DNA from: JANMDR01 sp031376425
GTDB taxonomy: Bacteria > Pseudomonadota > Gammaproteobacteria > Burkholderiales > Usitatibacteraceae
Length of the DNA: 43,563 nt
NCBI GenBank assembly: GCA_031376425.1
Contig: JANMDR010000287.1
Location: forward strand, 1 to 43,563
Reading direction: 5' to 3'
The notes under the pieces were generated by a model, which worked only from the letters and a program-made list of their open reading frames with translations, did no database searches and had not been told where the DNA came from. A program made the translations under genes and the position numbers. Position 1 is the stretch's first letter; the number at the start of each line of letters is the position of its first letter. This document shows, in pieces, positions 8,198 through 17,192 of the stretch.

Positions 8198-10021
8198 CTA
8201 CTCCATCTTCTTCGTCAAATCAATATCCACATATTTCCATGCGGCTCTAAACACCGGATGCCTTGTATGCCCGATGACCCACGGGTAACTCATATCCGTC
8301 ACCAATCGGTGCGCGCCCATTTTCCAGGGCGCATAGACCGCTGCCAGCCGATTCATTTGCTTATACATTTCCGCGCGTTCGGGACCGGGTACGGTGGCTT
8401 TGGCTTTGACAAAAAGATCGTTGAATGCGGGGAGATCGAATCTGGAATGATTCGCTTGACCACTATTGGGACCGTAGAGCATGACATAAAACGCTTCGCC
8501 ATCCGGATACATGCCGCCCCAGCCCAGCCGCCAGCTCATGAGTTTTCCTGCCTTTGATTCTTTTAATAAATCCGGCCATTTGGCTTTTTTAAATTTGATA
8601 TTAATGCCAATGGAATCCATACATTTCTTCCATAGCTCATCATATTTTTTACTGCGCTGATCGGGTGCCGAACCCTGCTCAATCACGAGTTGGCTACCGT
8701 CTGGCGCTTCGCGATAGCCATCACCGTCGCGGTCAATATAACCGTACATATCTAACAACGCCCGTGCTTGCGCGGGGCTGTAGTCGGATGCCGCAGTACG
8801 GAAATCGGCATCATAGCCAAATGCGCCTGGCCCGATAGGGCTTTTAGCTTCTACACCTTGATTTTTTAGAACAACGCTCACTTCCTCGGCATTGTTGTAG
8901 CCTAAAATCATGGCACGGCGCAACGCCACTTTTTCTGGGGTATAACCGCCAATTTGCGGATTCTGCATCGCAAAATAAGCATAGGTAATTTCCATTGCCG
9001 CTACCTGATCAATTTGCATGCCTTGCTTGGTTAATCCTTTGGATAGTTTGCCATTCGGAAAAGCGATATTGGAAAAATCACCGGGCACTTTATCAATGAA
9101 GTCGTGCTCGCCATTTAAAAACGCCAGCCAGCGGGGCTGATCTTCTTCAATAATTGCAATTTCAATCCGCCCTATCATGGGCAAGCGCTTGCCTTTGTTG
9201 GCTTTCAATATTGCTTGGCGATAGGCATCGTCGGGTGCCGGATTGGCATCGTAATATTCTTCCCGAAAGTTTGGATTGGGTTCTAAAACGATGCGGCTTC
9301 CGCGCTTCCACATACCGAGCTTGTATGGCCCCGTGCCGACGGGATGAGCCATGATGTCATCACCATATTTTTCAACTACTTCACGGGCGACAATTGCGGC
9401 GCTATTAGTGGATGCCAAGCGATACATAAAGTTGTAATACGGTGCTACCAATTTAATTTTGAGCACATAGCGGCTAACGTATTCAAAGCCTCCGATTGGC
9501 GCGTCGTAATCAAATTTATTGGCCTTGTTTTGCTTTTCAGCAAATTCATCCATACCGACAATTAGGGTAGCCATTAAATATTGATTGGGCGATTTTGTTT
9601 TAGCATCAAACAGGCGTTTGATGGAATACGCAATATCGGCAGCCACGAGCTCGCGTTTCTTTCCTTGAAATGCCGCATCGTCATTGAAGAAAATGCCGGG
9701 CTTCACTTCTAAGGTATAGGTAAGACCGTCAGCACTAATATCGGGTAAGCGCACCAATACATTTGGTTTGATTGTTGCTGGTCGCGCCAAGTAATCGTAG
9801 GTTAAGGGATTATCGAACATTTGTTCGTTAACGATGCTCGAATACCAATCAGAAATTTGCGCAGGGTCAAAGCCAGTTTCCGCTACTTCAAATCCGTAGC
9901 GCAACACTTTTTTAGGGTCTGGTGTATAGGGTGTAGATGGTGTATTGGGCGTCCCCGCAGAATTACCATAGGCAAATTCTGCCATCAACAACGCGAACAG
10001 CAGCAGGCAAATACGCAGCAT
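8198..10021 (-). CDS. Extracellular solute-binding protein family 5, copy 2 of 4
   Basis: Periplasmic family 5 binding protein of 607 residues. The ATG at 10021 gives MLRICLLLFALLMAEFAYGN, a compact signal peptide with cleavage probably after AYG. The mature protein opens with VLRYGFEVAETGFDPAQISD and holds HPVGTGPYKLGMW in the middle and the MSYPWVIGHTRHPVF segment near the end, aligned by eye with the other three receptors. It is only 12 bp after the stop of copy 1, so the two are transcriptionally coupled. The roughly 200 bp after it, before copy 3, carries a CT-rich inverted repeat. Confidence 0.93.
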   Translation of the reverse strand: MLRICLLLFALLMAEFAYGNSAGTPNTPSTPYTPDPKKVLRYGFEVAETGFDPAQISDWYSSIVNEQMFDNPLTYDYLARPATIKPNVLVRLPDISADGLTYTLEVKPGIFFNDDAAFQGKKRELVAADIAYSIKRLFDAKTKSPNQYLMATLIVGMDEFAEKQNKANKFDYDAPIGGFEYVSRYVLKIKLVAPYYNFMYRLASTNSAAIVAREVVEKYGDDIMAHPVGTGPYKLGMWKRGSRIVLEPNPNFREEYYDANPAPDDAYRQAILKANKGKRLPMIGRIEIAIIEEDQPRWLAFLNGEHDFIDKVPGDFSNIAFPNGKLSKGLTKQGMQIDQVAAMEITYAYFAMQNPQIGGYTPEKVALRRAMILGYNNAEEVSVVLKNQGVEAKSPIGPGAFGYDADFRTAASDYSPAQARALLDMYGYIDRDGDGYREAPDGSQLVIEQGSAPDQRSKKYDELWKKCMDSIGINIKFKKAKWPDLLKESKAGKLMSWRLGWGGMYPDGEAFYVMLYGPNSGQANHSRFDLPAFNDLFVKAKATVPGPERAEMYKQMNRLAAVYAPWKMGAHRLVTDMSYPWVIGHTRHPVFRAAWKYVDIDLTKKME

Positions 10022-10033
10022 AATTAACCCCGC

Positions 10034-11857
10034 TTACTTTTTAGCAGCCAGCAACGTTTGGTCAATATCGATATAGCGCCAAAAAGGTTGGCTTTGCACT
10101 GGTGGGCGGCGGAAATTTTGAACCCATGGATACCAAAGATCGGTGAGAATTCGATGTGTATTTATTTTTGAAGGCGCGTAGGCGGCCAGAATTTTAGTCA
10201 TGGCTTGATAAATTTTGGTACGCTCAGGTGAATCCGACATTGCTTTACCTTTTAAATAAAGAGCATCGTATTCTGCGGATTTAAAGTTTGAGCGGTTACC
10301 TTTGAAGCCCGCATTCGGGCCATAAAACGTGGTGAGCCAGGTATCTGCATCTGGCGCGGAAGCAGAGCCACCCAACTGCCACACTTGTAACTTACCCGCA
10401 TTTGATTCTTTTAATAAATCCGGCCACTTCGCCTTGCGTACAGTAAATCGCACTTTAATATCTTCCATGCTGCGCTTCCAAAGTTCGTCAATCTGCTTAT
10501 CGCGCGCTGTAGGGGTGGAGTTAAATTTAAACGTGAGCGGACTACCATCAGGCATGGTGCGGTAGCCATCTGTACCTACTTTGTAGCCATACATATCGAG
10601 CAAAGCGTTAGCTTTTGATGGGTTATATTCTCCCATCGCTGTCTTAAAATTAGGATCATATCCAGCAACACCGGGGCTGTAGGGCGTGTGCGCTGCAATC
10701 GCTTGATTTTTGCGGATAATTTTAATTTCATCTTCAGTTTTGTACGCTAGGGTAAACGCGCGGCGCAAAGCTACCCGCTCCGGCGTATAGCCGCCCACCA
10801 TCGGGTCGTTCATATTGAAATAAGCGTAAGTTAAGTCGAGCGCGGGCAGCTGCGCCATTTGAATACCGTCTCTAGCTAAAAACGCGGCTAGTTTGTTATT
10901 GGGCACGTATACATTGGCAAAAGCCTCAGCCATCCGCCATAAAAAATCATGTTCGCCATTGCTGAATGCCAAGGTACGCGGCTGATCTTCTTCAATAATC
11001 GACATTTCTACCCGATCAAGTATCGGCAGGCGCTTACCCTTTAAGCGAGCCAAAATGGCTTGACCTTCAGCATCGTCGGTATTAGGTTGTCCATCAAAAT
11101 ACTCTTCACGATAATTTGGGTTTTTTTCAAACTCAAGCTTAGATGCGCGCTTCCATTTGGCTAAACGGTAAGGCCCCGTACCCACAGGGTTACTACCAAT
11201 ATCATCACCGTATTTTTCAACTACTTCACGCGCTACTGCACACGCCACACGGCAATCTGCAAGATTAAAAATAAAGGTACCATTAGGCTCATTAAGCTTG
11301 ATTTGTAGGGTGTGGCGATCGAGCGCTTTTAAGCCTTCCATGGGGTTATCGTAATCAAACTTTCCAGTTTTACGCGCCTTTTCTATTTCGGCTTTCGCGC
11401 CAACGATGTCATCTTCCACCTCGGCAAGCAATGGTGCAGACAGCTTGGGGTCCATGAGCCGTTTCATGGAAAACACAAAATCTTCGGCGACCAATTCGCG
11501 TTTTTTGCCATTGAAGGCGGAATCGTCAGAAAAATGAATACCGGGCTTTAACTTCATGGTGTAAGTTTTACCATCGGCCGAAATTGTCGGCATACCAACC
11601 AGCACACTAGACTTTAATTTTAACGGTCGTGCTAAGTAATCATAATCAAGCAGCGCATCAAAAATATTAGCGTTAATGATATTGGAATAAAGATCACTGA
11701 CCTTCTGCGGATCAAGTGAGGTTTCCGCAGTTTCAATGGCATAACGTAGTATCTTTTTAGCTGGCGCAGCAGTTTGCGCCTCGGCTACTGAGCCTAGCGA
11801 GAGGCTGGCGATAACTAAAAAACCATTTTTAATCAATGACATAAGTGAGTTTGGCAT
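10034..11857 (-). CDS. Extracellular solute-binding protein family 5, copy 1 of 4 (first gene of the operon)
   Basis: Periplasmic family 5 binding protein of 607 residues. The frame opens at a GTG (11872), but the ATG at 11857 follows AAAGGA at good spacing and gives the signal peptide MPNSLMSLIKNGFLVIASLS with cleavage around AEAQ. The mature protein starts LRYAIETAETSLDPQKVSDL and includes NPVGTGPYRLAKW. A notable local difference from the others is a Cys pair in LADCRVACAVAREVV, about residues 200-210, which could form a disulfide. It is the promoter-proximal gene of the seven-gene importer operon; the 96 bp upstream to the GT9 gene should hold the promoter or readthrough region, but no convincing -35/-10 pair was seen. 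Confidence 0.93.
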   Translation of the reverse strand: MPNSLMSLIKNGFLVIASLSLGSVAEAQTAAPAKKILRYAIETAETSLDPQKVSDLYSNIINANIFDALLDYDYLARPLKLKSSVLVGMPTISADGKTYTMKLKPGIHFSDDSAFNGKKRELVAEDFVFSMKRLMDPKLSAPLLAEVEDDIVGAKAEIEKARKTGKFDYDNPMEGLKALDRHTLQIKLNEPNGTFIFNLADCRVACAVAREVVEKYGDDIGSNPVGTGPYRLAKWKRASKLEFEKNPNYREEYFDGQPNTDDAEGQAILARLKGKRLPILDRVEMSIIEEDQPRTLAFSNGEHDFLWRMAEAFANVYVPNNKLAAFLARDGIQMAQLPALDLTYAYFNMNDPMVGGYTPERVALRRAFTLAYKTEDEIKIIRKNQAIAAHTPYSPGVAGYDPNFKTAMGEYNPSKANALLDMYGYKVGTDGYRTMPDGSPLTFKFNSTPTARDKQIDELWKRSMEDIKVRFTVRKAKWPDLLKESNAGKLQVWQLGGSASAPDADTWLTTFYGPNAGFKGNRSNFKSAEYDALYLKGKAMSDSPERTKIYQAMTKILAAYAPSKINTHRILTDLWYPWVQNFRRPPVQSQPFWRYIDIDQTLLAAKK

Positions 11858-11953
11858 AAATTTTCCTTTCACGATGCATGGGCATTAACTGCTGCACCGC
11901 AACATAAGCTTTTAAGTTGTTCAAACTATAACCGATGCAAGCATCACATTACA

Positions 11954-13054
11954 TTAAGCTTGCAGCGGCATTTGTTTCAAAAGTACAAATGCTGCCACAA
12001 CTTCTGCTACCGTAATATCGGCCACATTTAAACTCGGTTTTTGCAGCAATTGATAGGGTACGCCCCAGGGCCGCCAACGCTTCGCATCGGATTTACCGAA
12101 CAAACAAACGATGGGTTTGCCTAGTCCAGCCGCAATATGCATGGCTCCACCATCCGCGCAAATGACAATATCGGCGGCGGCCAGTTGATCTATTAAATCG
12201 CGGAGCGTGGCCGTGGGTACGGGTTTAATGCGGATTGGTGGCGTGGTATTTTCAAGGGCAGCCAATATTTGCGCGGCTTTTTCATCATCTCCCGGATGAC
12301 GGGGATTATCGGTGGCACCGGGCGACCAAAACAAGTGAAATTCGATGTTTGTAGTCGTGTTTAGCTGTACGTTTAATTCTTTTGCAAGCGCGATGAAATT
12401 ATCTGCAGACCAGCGCTGACTAGGTTTGCGCGCGCTTATGTGCAGCGCGACTCGGGTAGTATTTTCAGTTTTTTGTGATGCATTGTCGGCAACAACACGG
12501 CACGGTGGTGGTGGTGGTGGTCGTGGCACTATTGCACCAGTTAGCGCCACGTGTAAGCCATGCACAAATTCCGCCGTACAAAGATTATTATTTTGCGGTA
12601 AGTGTTGATGCAATCCGGTGTGTTCCCCTGAAGCGCTAGTGAAGCCGATGATTTGCTTATTGCGCACTCCAAAGGTCAACCATGCAGCAAACCGCACTAA
12701 GCCGCGCGAATATTCAGGTTCGGCTAAAATTACCCTATCAAAACGCTTGGTAGCTAATTTCCATATGGTGGAAATGCGCTGAAATAAGGCTGTTACAACC
12801 GATTGCCCTGCTTCTAAATGCTTGGCTTTGGCATAAAAGAAAACATCATTAAGATCATCATTACCCACCAGCACCGGTGCGTTATAGCTATTTACGTAAG
12901 CTGAAATATAGGCTTCAGGAAACTGTTGCCGCAGGGTGCGCATTAACGGTGTGGCGCAGACTAAGTCGCCAATATTTTCACGTTGAATAATTAAAATTCG
13001 CTTCACCGCTTTTTGTGCCGCTTTTTCCACCGCTTTTTTCGCCCCTTTTTCCAT
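11954..13054 (-). CDS. Glycosyltransferase family 9 (ADP-heptose:LPS heptosyltransferase-like)
   Basis: A GT9 enzyme of 366 residues that probably adds a heptose or similar sugar to lipopolysaccharide core on the inner face of the inner membrane. The N-terminal motif KRILIIQRENIGDLVCATPL matches the GT9 acceptor-side Rossmann fold. The C-terminal donor-site motif is ICADGGAMHIAAGLGKPIVC, followed by LFGKSDAKRWRPWG. The ATG at 13054 is preferred because it lies 2 nt after the stop of the ligase-like gene, implying translational coupling; the frame extends further upstream but overlaps that gene. Oddities are a Lys/Ala-rich N-terminus (MEKGAKKAVEKAAQKAVK) and a run of six prolines around mid-protein encoded by six GGT (reverse ACC) triplets. 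The acceptor is unknown. Confidence 0.9.
   Translation of the reverse strand: MEKGAKKAVEKAAQKAVKRILIIQRENIGDLVCATPLMRTLRQQFPEAYISAYVNSYNAPVLVGNDDLNDVFFYAKAKHLEAGQSVVTALFQRISTIWKLATKRFDRVILAEPEYSRGLVRFAAWLTFGVRNKQIIGFTSASGEHTGLHQHLPQNNNLCTAEFVHGLHVALTGAIVPRPPPPPPCRVVADNASQKTENTTRVALHISARKPSQRWSADNFIALAKELNVQLNTTTNIEFHLFWSPGATDNPRHPGDDEKAAQILAALENTTPPIRIKPVPTATLRDLIDQLAAADIVICADGGAMHIAAGLGKPIVCLFGKSDAKRWRPWGVPYQLLQKPSLNVADITVAEVVAAFVLLKQMPLQA
12504..12521. repeat. Six tandem GGT triplets (polyproline codons)
   Basis: GGT repeated six times on the plus strand, read as six ACC-phase proline codons (CCA/CCG context) in the GT9 gene on the minus strand. Length changes here would add or remove prolines without shifting the frame. 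Confidence 0.8.
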
Positions 13055-13056
13055 CC

Positions 13057-14409
13057 TTATTTCCAAACAATACGCCAACGCGGAATCGTAGGCTGCAATT
13101 GTAAGCGCCGCGCACTCAGCCACACTCCCAGCAAAATCATGCAAAACAGACCATTTTCAGTTTGCAGGGTAGTATTAAATAGCCCTACAAATGCCGTAAC
13201 CATCAGCCCCGATAATGCGCCAACCCAAATTATCCAAACTAGGGCCGCCGGTTCTGACTCACCCATCTGCGATTCCACCTGCCAACGCGGCATATAGCGA
13301 GCCACGCTAATAAACCACGCCAAAAATAGTGCCAGCACGACGCTTAAGCCCACTGCCCCGCGCTCGGCAAGAGTATTGAAATAGACGCTATGGGCATGGT
13401 CGGAGCCAAAATCGGCTGAAGGCTCATATTTGCGCCCTTGATTGGCGCGCCACTGCTTCAAAATGGGCGTATGAATTTGCGAAAAATTGCCAGTACCAAT
13501 ACCAAACAGTGGATATTCGCGAAACGCTGTCATCGCGCGCGACCATAAAAAATCACGATTAGCGAGCATATTATTATGCTCAACATTACGATTATGCTTT
13601 TGTAGCAACCACGGCGGTGCAACCCACATGGCACCCGCCGCAATGACTGTTGCAAGCGCCAATAAGCCGATGGGCAACTTTGACCTCCACGCCGCGCTCG
13701 CGCAAATCAACACACCTAAAACCAATGCGGCCAGCACGGCAATGCGGCTAGCACCAATCACCAAGCCCGCAGCAAACGCCGCAGTACAAAAGAGAAAAAA
13801 CCAACGCCATGCGCGTAGTTTTACGGTCTTATCAGCAGTTTCTGGTGGCGATAAAAAACCAACGAGAGTGAAAGCCATCGCGACACCAAATGCCATCACT
13901 AGATACACGGCTGAGTGATTAACATGGCCCACCGAGTGCAGTTCAAGCTGCTTTGAAGCGCCAAATGCCAGCTCAACCCCGCCCAAACCAAGCGCAAATA
14001 GCGCGCCCACCATAGCAGAAAGCAAGATTATTTTTAGCTGTGCGAGCGAAAAATCACTGCGTGATAGCACCCAGCCCACGCCAACGAAACGCAAAATATC
14101 GCGAATACCCCGCCACTCGTGGTAATGAATTGGCGCCATGATCGCCACCAATACAGGTGCTACGATAAGGCCTAAAAATACTGTGTCCCAGATGCGCCAA
14201 GAACCACCAAAATCACGGGTTTTCACGCGATTAAATAACCAAACTACCATTACCAGCAGGCTAAATAAGTTCTTCGGCATTTCTACTACCGGCACCACAA
14301 AAGCCAATATAACAAATAAGCGAAATTCGAGTAGATTAGCAGCGGCGCTGAGTGGGCTGAAGGGGTTACCCGTTTTGGATATGGTTGCTGCGGTGTTGGT
14401 GGCCGACAT
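13057..14409 (-). CDS. O-antigen ligase / Wzy-like polytopic membrane protein
   Basis: Inner-membrane protein of 450 residues with about ten to twelve hydrophobic segments and the Wzy_C (PF04932) signature region: REYPLFGIGTGNFSQIHTP followed by a periplasmic loop with SDHAHSVYFNTLAERGAVGL. In this family the large periplasmic loop with conserved Arg and His residues carries out undecaprenyl-diphosphate-dependent glycan transfer to lipid A core (WaaL) or polymerisation (Wzy). The downstream GT9 gene starts 2 nt after its stop, so the pair likely works on the same surface glycan. Ligase and polymerase cannot be told apart from sequence alone. No clear Shine-Dalgarno precedes the ATG at 14409. 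Confidence 0.85.
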   Translation of the reverse strand: MSATNTAATISKTGNPFSPLSAAANLLEFRLFVILAFVVPVVEMPKNLFSLLVMVVWLFNRVKTRDFGGSWRIWDTVFLGLIVAPVLVAIMAPIHYHEWRGIRDILRFVGVGWVLSRSDFSLAQLKIILLSAMVGALFALGLGGVELAFGASKQLELHSVGHVNHSAVYLVMAFGVAMAFTLVGFLSPPETADKTVKLRAWRWFFLFCTAAFAAGLVIGASRIAVLAALVLGVLICASAAWRSKLPIGLLALATVIAAGAMWVAPPWLLQKHNRNVEHNNMLANRDFLWSRAMTAFREYPLFGIGTGNFSQIHTPILKQWRANQGRKYEPSADFGSDHAHSVYFNTLAERGAVGLSVVLALFLAWFISVARYMPRWQVESQMGESEPAALVWIIWVGALSGLMVTAFVGLFNTTLQTENGLFCMILLGVWLSARRLQLQPTIPRWRIVWK

Positions 14410-14467
14410 TGTTTTAAATTAATTTGAGTGAAAAAACCTGATTTAGGTGCGGAATCGTACCACGCGA

Positions 14468-14473
14468 TATACT
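14468..14473 (+). promoter_or_regulatory. Probable -10 box for fabI
   Basis: TATACT lies 27 nt before the fabI ATG and upstream of a strong GGAGG ribosome site. No good -35 hexamer is visible at 16-18 nt spacing, so this is a candidate only. Confidence 0.35.
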
Positions 14474-14499
14474 AATGCTCTTATTTTTGGAGGATAAAA

Positions 14500-15294
14500 A
14501 TGGCTTCAGGTGGTTTCTTAAGTGGTAAAAAAATTCTCGTGACTGGCGTGTTGTCGCAACGCTCTATTGCTTATGGCATCGCTAAAGCACTCAAGCGCGA
14601 AGGCGCTACCCTGGCCTTTACCTATGCGGGGGAAAATATTAAAGATCGCGTAGAAAAGATTGTTTCTGAATTTGAAACGGACCTGCTGTTTTCCTGCGAT
14701 GTAGCCGATGATGCCCAAATTACAGCTACCTTCACCGAATTAGCAAAACATTGGGATGGTCTGGATGGCTTTATACACGCCATCGCCTTTGCCCCAAAAG
14801 ATGCGATTACTGGAGATTTTTTAGATGGGCTATCGCGCGAATCGTTCCGCATGGCGCATGACATTTCTTCCTATAGTTTCGCAGCTATGGCCAAAGCCGC
14901 CTATCCGATGATGCAGGGGCGCAATGGCGCAGCCCTCACATTGAGCTATCTGGGTGCCGCACGCACCGTGCCGAACTACAATACCATGGGTGTGGCTAAA
15001 GCGAGTTTGGAAGCCACTACGCGCTATTTAGCGAGCAGCATGGGGCCAAAAGGCATTCGAGTGAACGCTATTTCCGCAGGCCCCATAAAAACCCTTGCAG
15101 CGGCGGGTATCGGTGGTTTCAATAAGATTTTAAATTTTGTAGCAGCCAATGCGCCCCTGCGCCGCAACGTGACGATTGATGAAGTAGGAAACGTCGCCGC
15201 GTTTTTAATGAGCGATTTAGCCAGCGGTGTGACGGGCGAAATCACCTATGTTGATTGTGGCTTCAGCACCACTGCTGCGGGGATGCAAGAATGA
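14500..15294 (+). CDS. fabI: Enoyl-[acyl-carrier-protein] reductase (NADH), FabI
   Basis: Catalyses the last reduction of each fatty-acid elongation cycle, converting enoyl-ACP to acyl-ACP with NADH in the cytosol. The 264-residue protein matches FabI length and landmarks: cofactor loop GKKILVTGVLSQRSIAYGIA, the active-site pair Tyr150 and Tyr160 with Lys167 (SYLGAARTVPNYNTMGVAK; Y-x6-K), and AGPIKTLAAAGI in the substrate-binding loop. The start ATG follows TTGGAGGATAAAA, a strong ribosome site. Its stop overlaps the next gene's start (ATGA), so fabI and the following SDR gene are one operon ending at a hairpin terminator. FabI is the triclosan/isoniazid-class target; the fold is the same SDR superfamily as its neighbour. 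Confidence 0.97.
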   Translation: MASGGFLSGKKILVTGVLSQRSIAYGIAKALKREGATLAFTYAGENIKDRVEKIVSEFETDLLFSCDVADDAQITATFTELAKHWDGLDGFIHAIAFAPKDAITGDFLDGLSRESFRMAHDISSYSFAAMAKAAYPMMQGRNGAALTLSYLGAARTVPNYNTMGVAKASLEATTRYLASSMGPKGIRVNAISAGPIKTLAAAGIGGFNKILNFVAANAPLRRNVTIDEVGNVAAFLMSDLASGVTGEITYVDCGFSTTAAGMQE

Positions 15295-16187
15295 AAAATT
15301 TTGAACATAAAGTAGTCATTATCACCGGTGCTGCCTCCGGCTTTGGCCTTGAATTTGCGCGTAAAGCCGCAACTTTAAAAATGCGCTTAGTGCTTGCAGA
15401 TGTGGCCGAAGACTCCCTAAATACCGTTATCGCCAGCCTAGCTTCTAGCGGCTGCGAAGTTGTTGGTGCCCGTTGTGACGTATCAAAAGGTGAAGATGTT
15501 GAAGCACTAGCAAAGCTGGCAATGGAAAAATTTGGTGCCATCCATTTAGTGTTCAATAACGCCGGTGTGGGTTCGGGCGGGCTAATTTGGGAAAACACGG
15601 TAAAAGATTGGGAATGGGTATTGGGCGTAAACGTGTGGGGCGTGATTCACGGTGTGCGCGTGTTCACCCCGCTGATGCTGCAATGTGCAAAGGCCGACCC
15701 TGATTATGAAGGCTATATTGTCAATACCGCCTCGATGGCGGGGTTACTATCGCCGCAATTGATGGGAGCCTACAATGTGTCAAAGCATGCGGTGGTCGCG
15801 CTATCAGAAACCCTGTTCCATGACCTAGCAGGTGTGGGTGCGCCAATTGGCTGTTCGGTACTCTGCCCGGCTTTTGTGCCCACTGGCATTAGCACGTCTC
15901 ATCGCACCCGCCCTGCAGACTTGCAAAACGCGTCAGCACCAACGGATTCCATGATGATGGCGCAAAAAATGACGCATAAAGCCGTTACGTCGGGCAAATT
16001 AAGTGCTGCTGATGTGGCGGAAATTACTTTTGCAGCTATAGCGGAAAACAAGTTTTACATCATTACCCACCCAAAAATTATGGCTACGGTAGAAATGCGT
16101 TTGGAAGATATCGCAAAGCTACAAAATCCGCGTGATCCGTTTGGCCTAAAAGAAGCAAATAGGCCTAATTTGGCGCAAATACCGTAG
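15291..16187 (+). CDS. Short-chain dehydrogenase/reductase (SDR), substrate unknown
   Basis: An NAD(P)-dependent oxidoreductase of 298 residues with classical SDR landmarks: TGAASGFG for cofactor binding, NNAGVG, the catalytic Ser in NTASMAG and YNVSK with the catalytic Tyr/Lys. Asp in LVLADVAEDS after beta-strand 2 could favour NAD(H) over NADP(H), an inference. The start at 15291 overlaps the fabI stop as ATGA; an upstream in-frame candidate at 15255 lies inside fabI and is unlikely. The extended C-terminus (about 50 residues after the SDR core, with FYIITHPKIMATVEMRLEDI) resembles SDRs annotated as acting on lipids or alcohols, but I cannot name the substrate. Coupling to fabI hints at acyl-chain metabolism. 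Confidence 0.93.
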   Translation: MKNFEHKVVIITGAASGFGLEFARKAATLKMRLVLADVAEDSLNTVIASLASSGCEVVGARCDVSKGEDVEALAKLAMEKFGAIHLVFNNAGVGSGGLIWENTVKDWEWVLGVNVWGVIHGVRVFTPLMLQCAKADPDYEGYIVNTASMAGLLSPQLMGAYNVSKHAVVALSETLFHDLAGVGAPIGCSVLCPAFVPTGISTSHRTRPADLQNASAPTDSMMMAQKMTHKAVTSGKLSAADVAEITFAAIAENKFYIITHPKIMATVEMRLEDIAKLQNPRDPFGLKEANRPNLAQIP

Positions 16188-16215
16188 TTTTAGCTCAGAA
16201 AAACCTGAAACACCT

Positions 16216-16245
16216 AAAACCGCGTGCATTTCAGGCGCGGTTTTC
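16216..16245 (+). terminator. Rho-independent terminator after fabI-SDR
   Basis: AAAACCGCG and CGCGGTTTT form a perfect 9-bp stem around an 11-nt loop, with a T-run at the 3' end. It lies 28 bp after the SDR stop. Confidence 0.8.
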
Positions 16246-16347
16246 TGCATTTCAGCCGCCACCCTACCCAATTTAGCACTTTCGCGTTTATTTGCGCCGC
16301 GCCAAGCGTTAATGTGGCACTGTTGCCTAAATACACGGAGAACCTTC

Positions 16348-17175
16348 ATGAACGCTACCACCACTATTACTACCGCTATCACTAAGTCATTCAAACACCG
16401 CTTTGCTGCCGTTGTGAGCAGTGCCCTAGTGCTCGTTGCCGCAGCGCTCTTTGCCATAACGCTACCGGGAACAGCGCATGCGTGGAGCTGGAATTGGAGC
16501 TTTGGTAATACCATTAAGGGATCGGGTAACTTTGTTACGGTTGAGCGTGCGGTGAGCAACTTCAACGAAATCAAAGTTGCTATCTCATCTGACATTAGCG
16601 TGAAACAAGGTAGCACTGAAGGCGTCACCATTGAGGCTGACGACAATATCGCCAACGATATTTGGGTGGAGGTTAGAGGTAATGCCTTAAACATTCGCCC
16701 GAAAGATAAAGACACCAGTTATAAAAGCAGCCGTAAAATTTTGATCACCGTAAATGTAAAAGATCTTAATAAAATTAGCGTAGCGGGTGATACAAATACC
16801 CTCATTCATGCCTTGAAAACAAAATCCTTGAACGCATCTGTAGCAGGCTCTGGAAATTTAAATATTCAGCAACTGACCGCTGATGGTTTGAAAATTTCCC
16901 TAGCAGGTTCCGCTGCATCAAAAGCGTCAGGCACTGTGCAGACCTTGGCACTAAATGTTGCTGGGTCGGGCAGTATTGACGCCCCAAATTTACAAGCACA
17001 AACCGCAAAATTGAGTATTGCAGGATCAGGCACTGCGACCGTTTGGGCAAAAGATAAACTCAGTATCAGCGTGGCAGGTTCAGGTACGGTGCGCTATTTT
17101 GGTAACCCCGTATTAACACAATCCGTTGCTGGAAGCGCAAGTGTAAATCGCTTGGGAGACGCACCCCCAAACTAA
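16348..17175 (+). CDS. Exported GIN-domain (DUF2807) protein
   Basis: A secreted protein of 275 residues. The ATG at 16348 follows GGAG at 7 nt and begins a long signal peptide (MNATTTITTAITKSFKHRFA, hydrophobic core AALFAITLPG, cleavage near AHA-W). The mature part is DUF2807 (putative auto-transporter adhesin, head GIN domain): a stretch with VERAVSNFNEIKVAISSDISV followed by repeating Gly/Ser-rich beta turns of the type SVAGSGNL, SLAGSAAS, NVAGSGSI, SIAGSGTA and SVAGSGTV roughly every 18-20 residues. The regular spacing suggests a right-handed beta-helix. Function of the family is not established. It is 17 bp ahead of mtfA, so the two may be cotranscribed. Confidence 0.88.
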   Translation: MNATTTITTAITKSFKHRFAAVVSSALVLVAAALFAITLPGTAHAWSWNWSFGNTIKGSGNFVTVERAVSNFNEIKVAISSDISVKQGSTEGVTIEADDNIANDIWVEVRGNALNIRPKDKDTSYKSSRKILITVNVKDLNKISVAGDTNTLIHALKTKSLNASVAGSGNLNIQQLTADGLKISLAGSAASKASGTVQTLALNVAGSGSIDAPNLQAQTAKLSIAGSGTATVWAKDKLSISVAGSGTVRYFGNPVLTQSVAGSASVNRLGDAPPN

Positions 17176-17192
17176 CTTTTAAAAGGAATGGC

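Noticed and set aside
12504..12521. GGT microsatellite as a phase-variation switch
   Set aside because: Unit is three bases, so slippage would not shift the frame; it only changes proline count.
13487..13918. Long frame of 143 codons on the plus strand, antisense to the O-antigen-ligase-like gene
   Set aside because: It mirrors a real membrane protein, has no ribosome site and its composition (Ala, Thr and Asn rich) reflects the antisense of hydrophobic codons.
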